In this document: positions 24,901 through 31,708 of the stretch, piece by piece
How positions within the stretch are numbered: the stretch's first letter is position 1
Layout: each line of letters begins with the position of its first letter
Assembly: GCA_023128935.1 (NCBI GenBank)
Contig: JAGMDA010000864.1
Coordinates: 1-39,644, forward strand
Length of the DNA stretch: 39,644 nucleotides
From: Candidatus Eiseniibacteriota bacterium
GTDB lineage: Bacteria; Eisenbacteria; RBG-16-71-46; CAIMUX01; WJJG01
Direction: 5' to 3'
The notes under the pieces: generated by a model
What the model was told of the DNA's origin: nothing
Databases searched by the model: none
The model's input: only the letters and a program-made list of their open reading frames with translations
Made by a program: the position numbers and the translations under genes

Positions 24901-27900
24901 CGTGGCTGGAGAAGGATAAGCTAGAAGGGTCTGGTGGATCTGGGCGGCTCACCGTTGCCTGTACAGCAGCTGCCGAGTTCCTTGTTCCGATCATCGGTCA
25001 TGGGGCTCAGAACAAGCACCTGCCTCCCTTTTTTGTTTCCGCCCCTCTTCCTTTTCTGAAAGGTTTGATGGCCGGCCTGATCGACACTGACGGCTCTATG
25101 TCCTGGTCTTCCGGTAAGGACAAACCACAGTTCATGTGCGGCTATCAGTCTTCCAGTCTCCGGCTCCTTCAAGAGATCCAACATGCCTTGCGCATGATCG
25201 ATATTTCAGCCAGCATCACTCCATCCAAGACACCCAAGGGAAAGCCGTTCTGGGCACTGACTATTTCAACGGTCGATCTCTTCAAATTCGGTGGGTTCCC
25301 GGTTCATCACGCGAAGAAGAAGGCTTTGCAGCAAAAGTTTCTTACGGGTCCTGCGCCCAACAATCGTATGGCCTACAGTCGTTATAGGTTAATTCCGCTT
25401 CCCTCAGCTCTTGCAAAAGAACTCCGAACTATTATTGGATTCAAAGAGCATCGGGGCTTGTACAGCACGGTGTCTTATGCTGTTAGTCGCCAATACGTTT
25501 CTAAGGAAACGGCAAAGATCGCAGTCAAGATGGTGGGAGAGCGCTGCACACACCCGCTATATCAGAGATGGAAAGATCTTGTCTTGGAAGAGAGCTTTCA
25601 CTTCGAGCGTGTAAAAGACTTTACCACCACTGAGATTGAGGAGGATGGTTACGATCTTACGGTGCCGGGCTACGAGACGTTCATGTCGTTGGATGGAGTG
25701 ATCTTGTCTAACACCATGAGCGCGTTCGTCCCCTTGTCGACCGAGGCGGTGGAAGAGGCGAAGAAGATGTATCCCAGCCGTAATCTTTTTAGCCCGGCGT
25801 CCGGCAAGATCATGTACGCGCCGACACATGAGAGCCAGCTTGGCATCCACATGTTGACCCAGAAGGGCAAGGACGTGAACAAGGCGTTCAAGACCCAGGC
25901 GGACGCGGCGAAAGCTGCGGAGGCCGGCAAGATCGGTATGACCGACGTGGTGAAAATAGGCGATCGCCGCACCACCATGGGTAGGACACTGGTGGCGCAG
26001 GCGTTACCGGAGAAGATGCGGGCGGACGTGTTGTCAGGCAAGAGCGACCTGGATGGTAATGGTCAGCAAGAGATGTTGTCGAGGTTGGCGAAAGATCACA
26101 AGAACGATTATGGTGACTCAGTCAACAGGATCAAAGACTTGGGCAACACGTTCGTCACAAGCGCCGGTGTCTCCATCGGGCTGGAAGATCTGAAGGTGGA
26201 CAAGACTGCTCGTACTCGTATCTTGAAGGCGGCTGACGCCAAGGCCGCACTAATCATGAAGGGCGGCGGCACGAAAGAGGAGAAGCAGAAGAAGACGGTG
26301 CAGATCTACGACAAGGCCACGTCCTCCATGATCGGCGCTATTGAGAGGACTCATGGTGTCAAGGGCAAGATGCTGCACAAGATGATGAAGGCCGGGGTCA
26401 AGCCGGGCATGGCGGCCTATCGGCAGATCACGATGGCGCCGATGCTGATGATGAACGCCAAGGGTGAAGTCATCCCGACCCCGGTCAGGAAGTCTTACTC
26501 TGAGGGGTTGGATGTAGGAGACTACTGGACGTCCATGTCCGGCGCGCGCAAGGGCGTGATCCAGAAGGTTCAGTCGGTGCAGGAGCCGGGTTATCTGACG
26601 AAGCAGGTGATGAACTCGACGATGAACAACTCGATCGGCGCGCCTGATTGTGGCACGGCCAAGGGCATTAGCTTGCCGATCGATGAAAGGGACATCCTCG
26701 ATCGGTATTTGGCTTCCGACATCAAATCCGGTCGCAAGGTGTTCAAGGCCGGGACTCTCATCACCCCGGGTGTCAGGGACAGCCTCCGGAACAACCGGGT
26801 GGGTAAGGCCGTGGTGAGATCTCCTCTACGTTGCGAGCATGAAACAGGCATCTGCTCGAAATCCATGTATTCGGCAACAAGCGTGGAAGTAAGAAACCCC
26901 TCGGGCGTTGAGTATCATACCCGATTATCGGATCTCTTTGATGTAATTGATAAAGAGACTGAACTGAGAGAAGGGGTAGAGATTAAACATTGCTCTGGAT
27001 GGGGTATTCGAGACGACGTAGGTTGGACTAATTTGGAACATGTGTTGCGTCACCCTCGAGAATATTTTAAAAGGCTCCTTGAAATACAAACCACTTTTGG
27101 GACTTCACAAATTGTGACTGAGGATCATACGGTTATAGTAGAACGGCCAACTATGTGTGACTGTGGGTGTCTGCGCATTTTTGTAGATAGTCGAAGTCCA
27201 GAAGATAGATGTTATTTGAAATGCCGGTCGTGTAATAAGCGTTGGACTATTAATCGAGTTGATTGGGAGCTCGGAGAGGAATTGGAAGTTCAAGCGCAAG
27301 AGGTTCTGCCTGGCGATAGGATTAAAGTTCCTTGTGTTTTGGTGCGGTCGGGAGCAGACTCAGACATCGATCCCTACTTCTTAGGAATTTATTTAGCTGA
27401 GGGCTCTACAGACCGTACGTCTGGTAACCCTCGTAAGGTGTTTATAGCACAGCTTGATAATCGGTGGAGGTCGAAGATGATATCTCATTGTCATCGAGTA
27501 ACCTTAAATAAAGTGAGTGTTGTAAAAACCGGAATATCAATAAGTGATACTTTTCTCGTACAGGAACTTGTTAATGTATTAGGTTCTCTTAGCACAGCTG
27601 CTGATAAAAAATTGGGACGGTGCTGGTGCGGGTATTCTAATGCTTATATGGCGTCTATTTTATCTGGTTTAATTGATGGGGATGGCCACATTCGTGAACG
27701 CGATAATGGTTCAAATGAGGCGTCCGTGGGCTCTACTTCTTACATATTGCTCGTGCAAATGCAAACTTGGTTACGGAAAATAGGGACTAGGGCAGCATTA
27801 CTTTGTCGTACACAAAAGCCGTCAGGGGTTATAAAAAGCAGAAAGGACTTCTTTCACCTTACATTCTCAATTGGTGAAGAGCTTAGTAAACTTCTTAAGG

Positions 27901-30113
27901 ACTGTCAAAAAGCTCAAGGGATACGGCCAATACAGGGAGGGGGAAAGTATGACCTCAAAAAGAACTATGCGGTGGTCTTGAAAATCAGAGATGTATCAGA
28001 TAAGATTCAATCAGAATGGGTCTACGATACCAGAACTTTCTCACGCCGTTTCTTAGCCAATGGAATGCTTACACATAATTGTTTCGGGTTAGATGAAGAT
28101 GGGCAGAACCCGCCAGTTGGACGGAACGTGGGGGTTATCAGTGCTCAAGCTATTGGGGAGCGCGCTACTCAACTTGCCATGCAATCCTTTCATTGTTTAC
28201 ATGAACATTCCATCGTGTTGATCAAGAAGGGTAATGAGATTCTGCACACGACTCTAGGAAGAATTTACCAAGACGGAAAGTTGGATGGAGCCCAGGTATG
28301 GGATATTGGCGGATGGACTGACGTGGAGTCTGTTGATCGCCACATCCAACACCCTGGTACTGCCATGGTCATGGTTAGATCTCGTAGCGGCTTCAGTTCC
28401 GTTAGCCAAGACAACCATCCTCATATGCTGAGGGAGAATGAGGCTTACTGCCCCGACTGTTCTACGATTCCCAAAAAGATGAAGGGTGGCTATCACTGTA
28501 GGAAATGTGGGCGTCCTTGGAAAGGGGAGATCGTGGATGACGCTCCAACGATGATGGTTTCTCCTCAAGAAATAGATCATCTTTCTCATCGAGCGACGTT
28601 GGATTTGGGTCCCGCATCGACTGTTCAGCGGCCAATATTACAGGATGGTTGGCTGGCCGGGATCTACTGTGCGGAGGGTTATGGTTGTGTCGCTGTCCGA
28701 GATCAAAATGGGGGACCCTACGTGACGGGGATAGGGATCAGTCAAAAACAGGGCGAGATCTATGAGAAGATCGCCACCGCTCTAGAGCGCGAGGTTGGAA
28801 AATGTGCACGGGGACTGCGCGGCCCTCGCGTTTATTCTAAGGAGATGGGCAACAAATTTATGTCCTGTTTTGGGCGTTACTCTTCGAACGTCGGCCTCCC
28901 TCCTGGGTGGAGTGGGTACCCAAGAGAGTGGCTATTGGATTTTGTTGCGGCTTTTATTGATGGGGATGTAACCACTAGAGCGCGTAAGGAGAGCCGCTGG
29001 TGCTCAGTTTGTATAGACACGACGAGTTATTTAGCAGCTCAGCAAATACATTGGATCTTACGGCGCGAGGGGATTCAAGCGCATGTGCTGCTTTCATCGT
29101 GGCGTGAAGCCAGTCTCCATCAAGGGATTCAAGTTACTGCTACGATCACCGAGGAGTTGAAAGAGCTATTACCTGGCGTGAAAAAACTTGATGTCCCTGG
29201 AAAACCGTCTTATTCGGCCGAAGGGTTCTCTGACGTTGTAAGTTACATCAAACCATTTAGGTTCAGTTCCCCTCCCTATGTATATGATGTCAAGACACGA
29301 TCGGGCACGTTTTTCGTAGACGGGCTACTGACTCATAATTCTGGAGGGGTTGCGCCGGTTGGCCGTGTCGGTAGGCAGAAGGCGGTGATCACCGACGAGT
29401 TCAACCGGGTACAACAGCTGGTACAGATGTACGCGAAGATCCCGGGGAGTGCCACGCTATCAACTGTTGGAGGTAAGATCTCGAAGGTGCAGAAAGATCC
29501 GGCGGGTGGGCACAACGTGTTTGTTGGAAGCACTCGTCACTACGTGCCCCAAAACAGGGGGGAGCCGTTGGTTTCGATCGGCAACAAGACCAAGAAGTTG
29601 AAAGCTGGTATGCAGATTCAACGGGGCACGCCGTTGTCAGCGGGGCCGATCAACCCGAACGAGTTGTTACCACTCGCCGGCATCAACAAGGTTCAGGGGT
29701 ATCTCACGGGCGAGCTCTATGGGTTGTACAAGGGGCAGGGAATCCGCCGCCGCAATATTGAGACGGTGGTCAAGAGCATGACCAACCTGACGAAGGTCAG
29801 CGACCCAGGAGATCACTCGGAGTTCATTCGGGGAGACTTCGCCCCGACATCCAAGGTCCAGGCGCTGAACAAGAGGTTGGTGGCCAAGAAAAGGAAACCG
29901 ATCAGCCATCGACCGGTTCTCAAGGGTGTCAAGACCTTACCTCTCGACATCCAGACCGATTGGGTGGCAAGATTAAATCACGAGAAACTTGGTGCTACCA
30001 TCATCGACGCGGCGAACCAGGGGTGGTCCTCTGACATCCACGCGGTGCATCCGATCCCCGCCCTTGTCTATGGAGCTGAGTTTGGTAAGGGTAAAAAGCC
30101 GGGGAAATATTAA
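18954..30113 (+). CDS. Fused beta-beta' RNA polymerase, interrupted by four inteins
   Basis: A 3719-residue precursor, about 2070 residues after removal of 1649 intein residues, combining the two catalytic subunits of a bacterial-type RNA polymerase in one chain. Beta signatures: HLGFLDPIHSPEGPKTG (near 20080-20130), PFMQNDSGNRSTMAGR, HGYNFEDGTVISE (about 20840-20875), GDKL+SGRHGNK, and GGPHGAQALDALGVYALLAHG at the beta C-terminus. Beta' signatures: GGIFDK and GHIELPE, DFDGD metal loop (24186-24200), TMSAFVPLSTEA, DCGT plus CEHETGICSKCFG zinc site, and NVGVISAQAIGE with QLAMQSFH of the trigger loop. The first beta' zinc finger seems absent, and the chain is shorter than host beta plus beta' (about 2750). 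Start: ATG 18954 with TAGGAG 7 bases upstream; in-frame TTG 18858 lacks one. No alpha, omega or sigma gene is in the window. It is encoded among virion genes. Confidence 0.93.
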   Translation: MARLAPEEGFAAVKSRVTEAVQELFPIKGNKHTLRLDDIEVKDNKDIEDLRSQKKAKLEGRTWAVPVNANLALVDNTTGKVIDRKKKRIMSLPKVTNRHSYIVDGDEYQMDNQWQLKPGVYSRRNDQGELESMFNLKGRSAFKVQFDPKTQKFAMKKDSSHIPLYPIMREMGVSDEELKKSWGSQIFEANKIKSEAAISRFHRAVTKEKGADPEAAKEFLHRFMDGAKMDPDVARLTLGDAHDTVGGKTMRLASEKLLGISRGDVKADARDSLMFKNFRSVEDFAAESIKDRSKEIFRRIGNNLDRKSDLHEIVSADILNRPIHTMISKATLSNRPSQTNPLEMLSGAMKTTIMGEGGIKSEHKITEDAKLIDPSHLGFLDPIHSPEGPKTGVTLHLPLGATKKGNKVMVKMWNTKTKKMEDVDPEKAYNSNIVLPDQVKWKDGKPVPLHAKLKMSGSENDVVEGDLKQADYVMASSAQLFSVASNMIPFMQNDSGNRSTMAGRHMEQAIPLKHREAPLVQTVIQQGQRSSSLNDFMGRVNSHHAPVTGEVVQIKKDGIVVKGADGKKKEVQTYDHFPLNDDKGFIHSTPIVKVGDKVKKGQTVSDTNFTKGGKLALGVNLRSAYVPFHGYNFEDGTVISETGAKKLTSEHMHRKGLDTSREHTLNKEKFLAYEAANITKEQAEKLDDGAVIKKGQKVKPGDILVGALRKREETDEAKIKARMHKVLVKPYDNVSVTWGADHPGVVANVVKRGRRTEVHVRTEEPAEVGDKLCFTEDTEVLTKDGWKCVADITLNDVCYTIKGDLIELQEVAETHHYPVAGELYELASQQVDLRVSSNHSLYVKLRDRNEFALVVARDVIGKRVRHRKNGVWLADTPTEFILPRVEAKEYGKGAHKQQSAASRFSSIPIRPWLTFLGIYLANGYYTIRERKDRPGSIEYRTIICTVEGQQHSVSRDRYSWICGVLDECGFHYIRRDDGLIISSKQLAIYVSQFGHAKDKFIPRECFTWGNNAARWLLEGLTGCDGSEFSSLSYTTISHQLADDVQQLALHRGWAANIKQRQPSNPKWSLRYDVRMVRSKCEPQINHGHAGTQHAQSERLYHSDEPVIGITVPNGTLYVRVNGKTVWTGNSGRHGNKAIIVKVVPDHEMPQTKDGKPTEILLNPLGIGGRLNLGQVLETSAAKIAEKTGKTYNTQNFDGTEDVTAKVMKELKAAGIEDKEELIDSKTGKSMGKALVGPQYVHKLEHQVSKKLVARAGGPGYAYDANRIPKGGGPHGAQALDALGVYALLAHGSKANLRDMQTYKSDAGNNDTLWAAIQSGSPLPPPRPTFAYEKFSGMMRTMGVNMTKQGNSLNLLPLTDKQTRDMSNGALKDAGKMVLGKNLKEEKGGIFDKQVTGGLNGTKWGHIELPESMPNPVFEKSIVALTGMKKKDFSELMAGTKAIDPKTGKWVDPENGISCGKAVSHLLKKIDVKKELASSLKELEKPSLKGARLDGVNKKVKYLQSLDKLGMSPTEAYMQKTIAVMPPSMRPLAVRPSGDLISDDLNGMYKGIGTAVLKLKNANPLLPDDMLNNRREALYDGMKSLAGLGGHLNREYRGVLDIIHGKSLIKDTKGEKGGSPREGFFQSKLIKRKQDLSMRSTIIPEPELGLDEVGIPKKAAMEIYKPFIVKELRGMTGMTPLAARKAVEGGDALAGRALERVIDQRPVLLKRDPVLHKYGIQAFKPQIVSGKTVKIHPLVTSGFGADFDGDDQINTVVTCIPCELYNSDIRWEYRRCEMSARFKEAIGYVREDSGGVFVICNLEDFPREKKIKTKGHIDFWSVPAGVKVVALDEKTNMPVLADVSCWSLHRARKVEIIELGSGRQIVTDDDERAVYGVDASSLQWCRRRPSEAANQFVPVLDEAPQFEPIKNDLSLPSDPRLLDKAVLDERFGYFLGALVGDGWAAHAYGDPKSINFSSSYDEVCDAWSQSLLSMFKEMPTITDTWLEKDKLEGSGGSGRLTVACTAAAEFLVPIIGHGAQNKHLPPFFVSAPLPFLKGLMAGLIDTDGSMSWSSGKDKPQFMCGYQSSSLRLLQEIQHALRMIDISASITPSKTPKGKPFWALTISTVDLFKFGGFPVHHAKKKALQQKFLTGPAPNNRMAYSRYRLIPLPSALAKELRTIIGFKEHRGLYSTVSYAVSRQYVSKETAKIAVKMVGERCTHPLYQRWKDLVLEESFHFERVKDFTTTEIEEDGYDLTVPGYETFMSLDGVILSNTMSAFVPLSTEAVEEAKKMYPSRNLFSPASGKIMYAPTHESQLGIHMLTQKGKDVNKAFKTQADAAKAAEAGKIGMTDVVKIGDRRTTMGRTLVAQALPEKMRADVLSGKSDLDGNGQQEMLSRLAKDHKNDYGDSVNRIKDLGNTFVTSAGVSIGLEDLKVDKTARTRILKAADAKAALIMKGGGTKEEKQKKTVQIYDKATSSMIGAIERTHGVKGKMLHKMMKAGVKPGMAAYRQITMAPMLMMNAKGEVIPTPVRKSYSEGLDVGDYWTSMSGARKGVIQKVQSVQEPGYLTKQVMNSTMNNSIGAPDCGTAKGISLPIDERDILDRYLASDIKSGRKVFKAGTLITPGVRDSLRNNRVGKAVVRSPLRCEHETGICSKSMYSATSVEVRNPSGVEYHTRLSDLFDVIDKETELREGVEIKHCSGWGIRDDVGWTNLEHVLRHPREYFKRLLEIQTTFGTSQIVTEDHTVIVERPTMCDCGCLRIFVDSRSPEDRCYLKCRSCNKRWTINRVDWELGEELEVQAQEVLPGDRIKVPCVLVRSGADSDIDPYFLGIYLAEGSTDRTSGNPRKVFIAQLDNRWRSKMISHCHRVTLNKVSVVKTGISISDTFLVQELVNVLGSLSTAADKKLGRCWCGYSNAYMASILSGLIDGDGHIRERDNGSNEASVGSTSYILLVQMQTWLRKIGTRAALLCRTQKPSGVIKSRKDFFHLTFSIGEELSKLLKDCQKAQGIRPIQGGGKYDLKKNYAVVLKIRDVSDKIQSEWVYDTRTFSRRFLANGMLTHNCFGLDEDGQNPPVGRNVGVISAQAIGERATQLAMQSFHCLHEHSIVLIKKGNEILHTTLGRIYQDGKLDGAQVWDIGGWTDVESVDRHIQHPGTAMVMVRSRSGFSSVSQDNHPHMLRENEAYCPDCSTIPKKMKGGYHCRKCGRPWKGEIVDDAPTMMVSPQEIDHLSHRATLDLGPASTVQRPILQDGWLAGIYCAEGYGCVAVRDQNGGPYVTGIGISQKQGEIYEKIATALEREVGKCARGLRGPRVYSKEMGNKFMSCFGRYSSNVGLPPGWSGYPREWLLDFVAAFIDGDVTTRARKESRWCSVCIDTTSYLAAQQIHWILRREGIQAHVLLSSWREASLHQGIQVTATITEELKELLPGVKKLDVPGKPSYSAEGFSDVVSYIKPFRFSSPPYVYDVKTRSGTFFVDGLLTHNSGGVAPVGRVGRQKAVITDEFNRVQQLVQMYAKIPGSATLSTVGGKISKVQKDPAGGHNVFVGSTRHYVPQNRGEPLVSIGNKTKKLKAGMQIQRGTPLSAGPINPNELLPLAGINKVQGYLTGELYGLYKGQGIRRRNIETVVKSMTNLTKVSDPGDHSEFIRGDFAPTSKVQALNKRLVAKKRKPISHRPVLKGVKTLPLDIQTDWVARLNHEKLGATIIDAANQGWSSDIHAVHPIPALVYGAEFGKGKKPGKY
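21270..22340 (+). mobile_element. RNA polymerase intein 1, between the beta active-site lysines
   Basis: A 357-residue intein from CFTEDTEVLTKDGWK to TVWTGN, followed by Ser. It separates GDKL from SGRHGNK, the beta segment whose two lysines (E. coli K1065 and K1073) contact the incoming nucleotide. Block B is SSNHS with Ser at the usual Thr position; the penultimate residue is Gly rather than His. LAGLIDADG helices are LGIYLANGYY and LEGLTGCDGS; the first carries Asn where an acid is expected, so homing activity is doubtful. Confidence 0.92.
24201..25712 (+). mobile_element. RNA polymerase intein 2, directly after the DFDGD metal loop, atypical N-terminus
   Basis: A 504-residue insertion ending VPGYETFMSLDGVILSN before Thr. 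Aligning the flanks (GADFDGD and TMSAFVPL) to bacterial beta' NADFDGDQMAVHVPL puts the first inserted residue at Asp (DQINTVVTCIPC), not the usual Cys, Ser or Ala. The candidate block B is IVTDDDERAV, lacking the usual His. The C-terminal half is standard (YDLTVPG, SN, +1 Thr). LAGLIDADG helices LGALVGDGW and MAGLIDTDGS keep both acids, so the endonuclease looks intact. The first 60 residues resemble no intein N-terminus I know. Confidence 0.85.
26862..28079 (+). mobile_element. RNA polymerase intein 3, inside the second beta' zinc site
   Basis: A 406-residue intein from SMYSATSVEVRNPSG to MLTHN, followed by Cys. Removal gives CEHETGICSK-CFGLDEDG, matching the bacterial beta' zinc site 2, so the +1 Cys is also a zinc ligand. 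Block B TEDHTV, block F WVYDTRT and both LAGLIDADG helices (LGIYLAEGS, LSGLIDGDGH) are intact. An extra Cys cluster, resembling a zinc ribbon, occupies 27156-27233. The DNA is visibly richer in A and T than the surrounding polymerase gene, suggesting recent arrival. Confidence 0.93.
28194..29339 (+). mobile_element. RNA polymerase intein 4, directly after the trigger-loop histidine
   Basis: A 382-residue intein from CLHEHSIVLIKKG to GLLTHN, followed by Ser. The flanks rejoin as AMQSFH-SGGVAP, equivalent to bacterial TMRTFHxGG, where the His (E. coli beta' H936) is the trigger-loop residue next to the nucleotide. Block B is QDNHPHM, block F is YVYDVKTRSG. LAGLIDADG helices LAGIYCAEGY and VAAFIDGDV keep their acids. 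A CxxC...CxxC ribbon lies at 28449-28508. Confidence 0.93.
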
Positions 30114-30124
30114 AGGGAGACACA

Positions 30125-30457
30125 ATGGATCAAGCGTATATGACCAAGGTTGGTGAGGCATTCTTGAACGAGCTGACCGAGATCGAGAAGACCGCGTTTG
30201 TGGGGACGTTGGCCAAGGGGTTCGGTGTGTTGGGAAGACTGGGAGCCAAGGGCGCGAAGAAGGTGAGCCTCAAGGGCTTGGCCCGTGGAGGCCGCACGGC
30301 GTACAGGCGTGGAGCAGCAAACAAGGGCGGCATGTGGGGCGGTATCAAGGGCCTCGCTAAATCCCCCGCGGGCGCTGCAGCAGGAGCTGTCGGAACTCTA
30401 GGACTCGCTGGTTACGGCGGGGTCAAGGCGCTCTCGTCAGACCGGCCACGACGATAG
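30125..30457 (+). CDS. Small Gly/Ala-rich basic protein with ELTEIEKTA motif
   Basis: A 110-residue protein, family unknown. The N-terminal helix GEAFLNELTEIEKTAF matches the start of the protein at 14010 (EAFADELEKISA). The rest is basic and rich in Gly, Ala and Lys/Arg, with a hydrophobic Gly/Ala stretch near the end (AGAAAGAVGTLGLAGYGGV) that could be a membrane segment. AGGGAG precedes the ATG, 11 bases after the polymerase stop. A short internal virion or ejection protein is a reasonable guess from composition and location. Confidence 0.7.
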   Translation: MDQAYMTKVGEAFLNELTEIEKTAFVGTLAKGFGVLGRLGAKGAKKVSLKGLARGGRTAYRRGAANKGGMWGGIKGLAKSPAGAAAGAVGTLGLAGYGGVKALSSDRPRR

Positions 30458-30460
30458 CTC

Positions 30461-31708
30461 GTGGCGATCGAAGAGATCTCATCTACGTCGAACTCGCCGA
30501 TGACGGCGAGCTTCGGTCCTGCCTGGATCGAGAAGGGCACAATCTCGAGCGTAGATCTGAAGAACTACACGGTTGATGTGGTCTCGGAGTACACGTCCAA
30601 GTCTCTTCCACAGGTGCAGGTCATGCACCCGTATTTCCACACGGCCGGAGGCGAGGGCATCTTCTTCATGCCGGAGGTCGGCGCGATCGTATGGGTGTGT
30701 CACCCGAGCGATGACGACCCGCCGTTCGTTCTTGGTTTCATGGGGAGCTTCGAGCTGGAGGGCGCGAAGAAAGCCAATCTGGAGGACCGGGCGGGTGAGG
30801 CGAAGAACGAGACGGAGGAGCTACTGGACGCTTTCAAGAAGTCCATTTCCTCCGCCGGCAGCACGACCTCCAGCGGGTCGGCGACCAAGAAGAGCAACGC
30901 CGCGTCCGCCAGGGCCGGCAGGCCATTCTTGAACCCGGGTGACATCATGATGCAAACACGAGATCGCAACTTCATGATCTTGCGTCGCGGCGGCGTCATC
31001 CAGATCGGAGCGACCCCAACTTGCCAGAGCATCTATATCCCGGTGAAGAACTACTTGCGTCAGTTCGCCGAGAACATCGACTGGACGACGCCGGCCGGCC
31101 TCGTGACCTGGACGGTCAAGCGGGCGGAAGATGATGCCGGTGGCAATGCCCCCTGCCTCTATCGCATGGCCCTGCGAGACAAGGCCCAGAACGACAAGGC
31201 CGACGTCCAGATCCAGGTTGGTCACGTTGACAGCACCACACGTTACAAGATCCAGATCGCTCCCACCGGTATCAACGTGGAGGACGGTAGCGTCTCCGGC
31301 ATCCCGGTGTTTGAGATGGACATCGACAGCACCGGCAACCAGACGTTCGACGTCAAGGGCAAGCTCGAGTACTCGATCAAGGGCGGGCGAGACGTCTCGA
31401 TCGTGGGGACAGACAAACTGAATGTCGTGGGCAAGCGCGAAGTCGTTGTCAGCGGCGTCTATGATGAGAGCGTGGTGGGCGTGGTCACGAAGAAGGCGGC
31501 TGCCATCACCGAGACATACAGCGGCTTCCGTGTCGTCAACGCCTTGATGCACACGCTCGGTCCTCCACCAGTAGAACCCGTTGTTTTAGGCGCCAAGCTT
31601 GTGCTCTGGTTGGTCAACCACGTGGGGCTCGATCAGTCGGGCAAGAAGAAGGAGCAGATCAGCAACTTGCAGAATATCTTGTCCAAGAAGATGGTGGTGC
31701 CAATGTGA
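30461..31708 (+). CDS. Baseplate spike protein, gp5/VgrG-like
   Basis: A 415-residue probable baseplate hub/spike protein that helps pierce the cell envelope. Seen: an N-terminal OB-fold-like region (about 20-95) with GTISSVDLKNYTVDVVS, then FMPEVGAIVWV and PFVLGFMG, which matches the gp5/VgrG OB pattern of a strand pair around a Pro-x-x-Gly-x-x-V loop; a charged helical, Ser-rich linker (105-155); and a C-terminal portion with repeated short beta strands (FDVKGKLEYSIKGGRDVSIV, KLNVVGKREVVVSG), like the trimeric beta-helix of spikes. No lysozyme domain is present. The start is a GTG at 30461, 3 bases after the preceding stop, without a clear ribosome binding site. It overlaps the next gene by 4 bases (GTGA). 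Confidence 0.7.
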   Translation: MAIEEISSTSNSPMTASFGPAWIEKGTISSVDLKNYTVDVVSEYTSKSLPQVQVMHPYFHTAGGEGIFFMPEVGAIVWVCHPSDDDPPFVLGFMGSFELEGAKKANLEDRAGEAKNETEELLDAFKKSISSAGSTTSSGSATKKSNAASARAGRPFLNPGDIMMQTRDRNFMILRRGGVIQIGATPTCQSIYIPVKNYLRQFAENIDWTTPAGLVTWTVKRAEDDAGGNAPCLYRMALRDKAQNDKADVQIQVGHVDSTTRYKIQIAPTGINVEDGSVSGIPVFEMDIDSTGNQTFDVKGKLEYSIKGGRDVSIVGTDKLNVVGKREVVVSGVYDESVVGVVTKKAAAITETYSGFRVVNALMHTLGPPPVEPVVLGAKLVLWLVNHVGLDQSGKKKEQISNLQNILSKKMVVPM

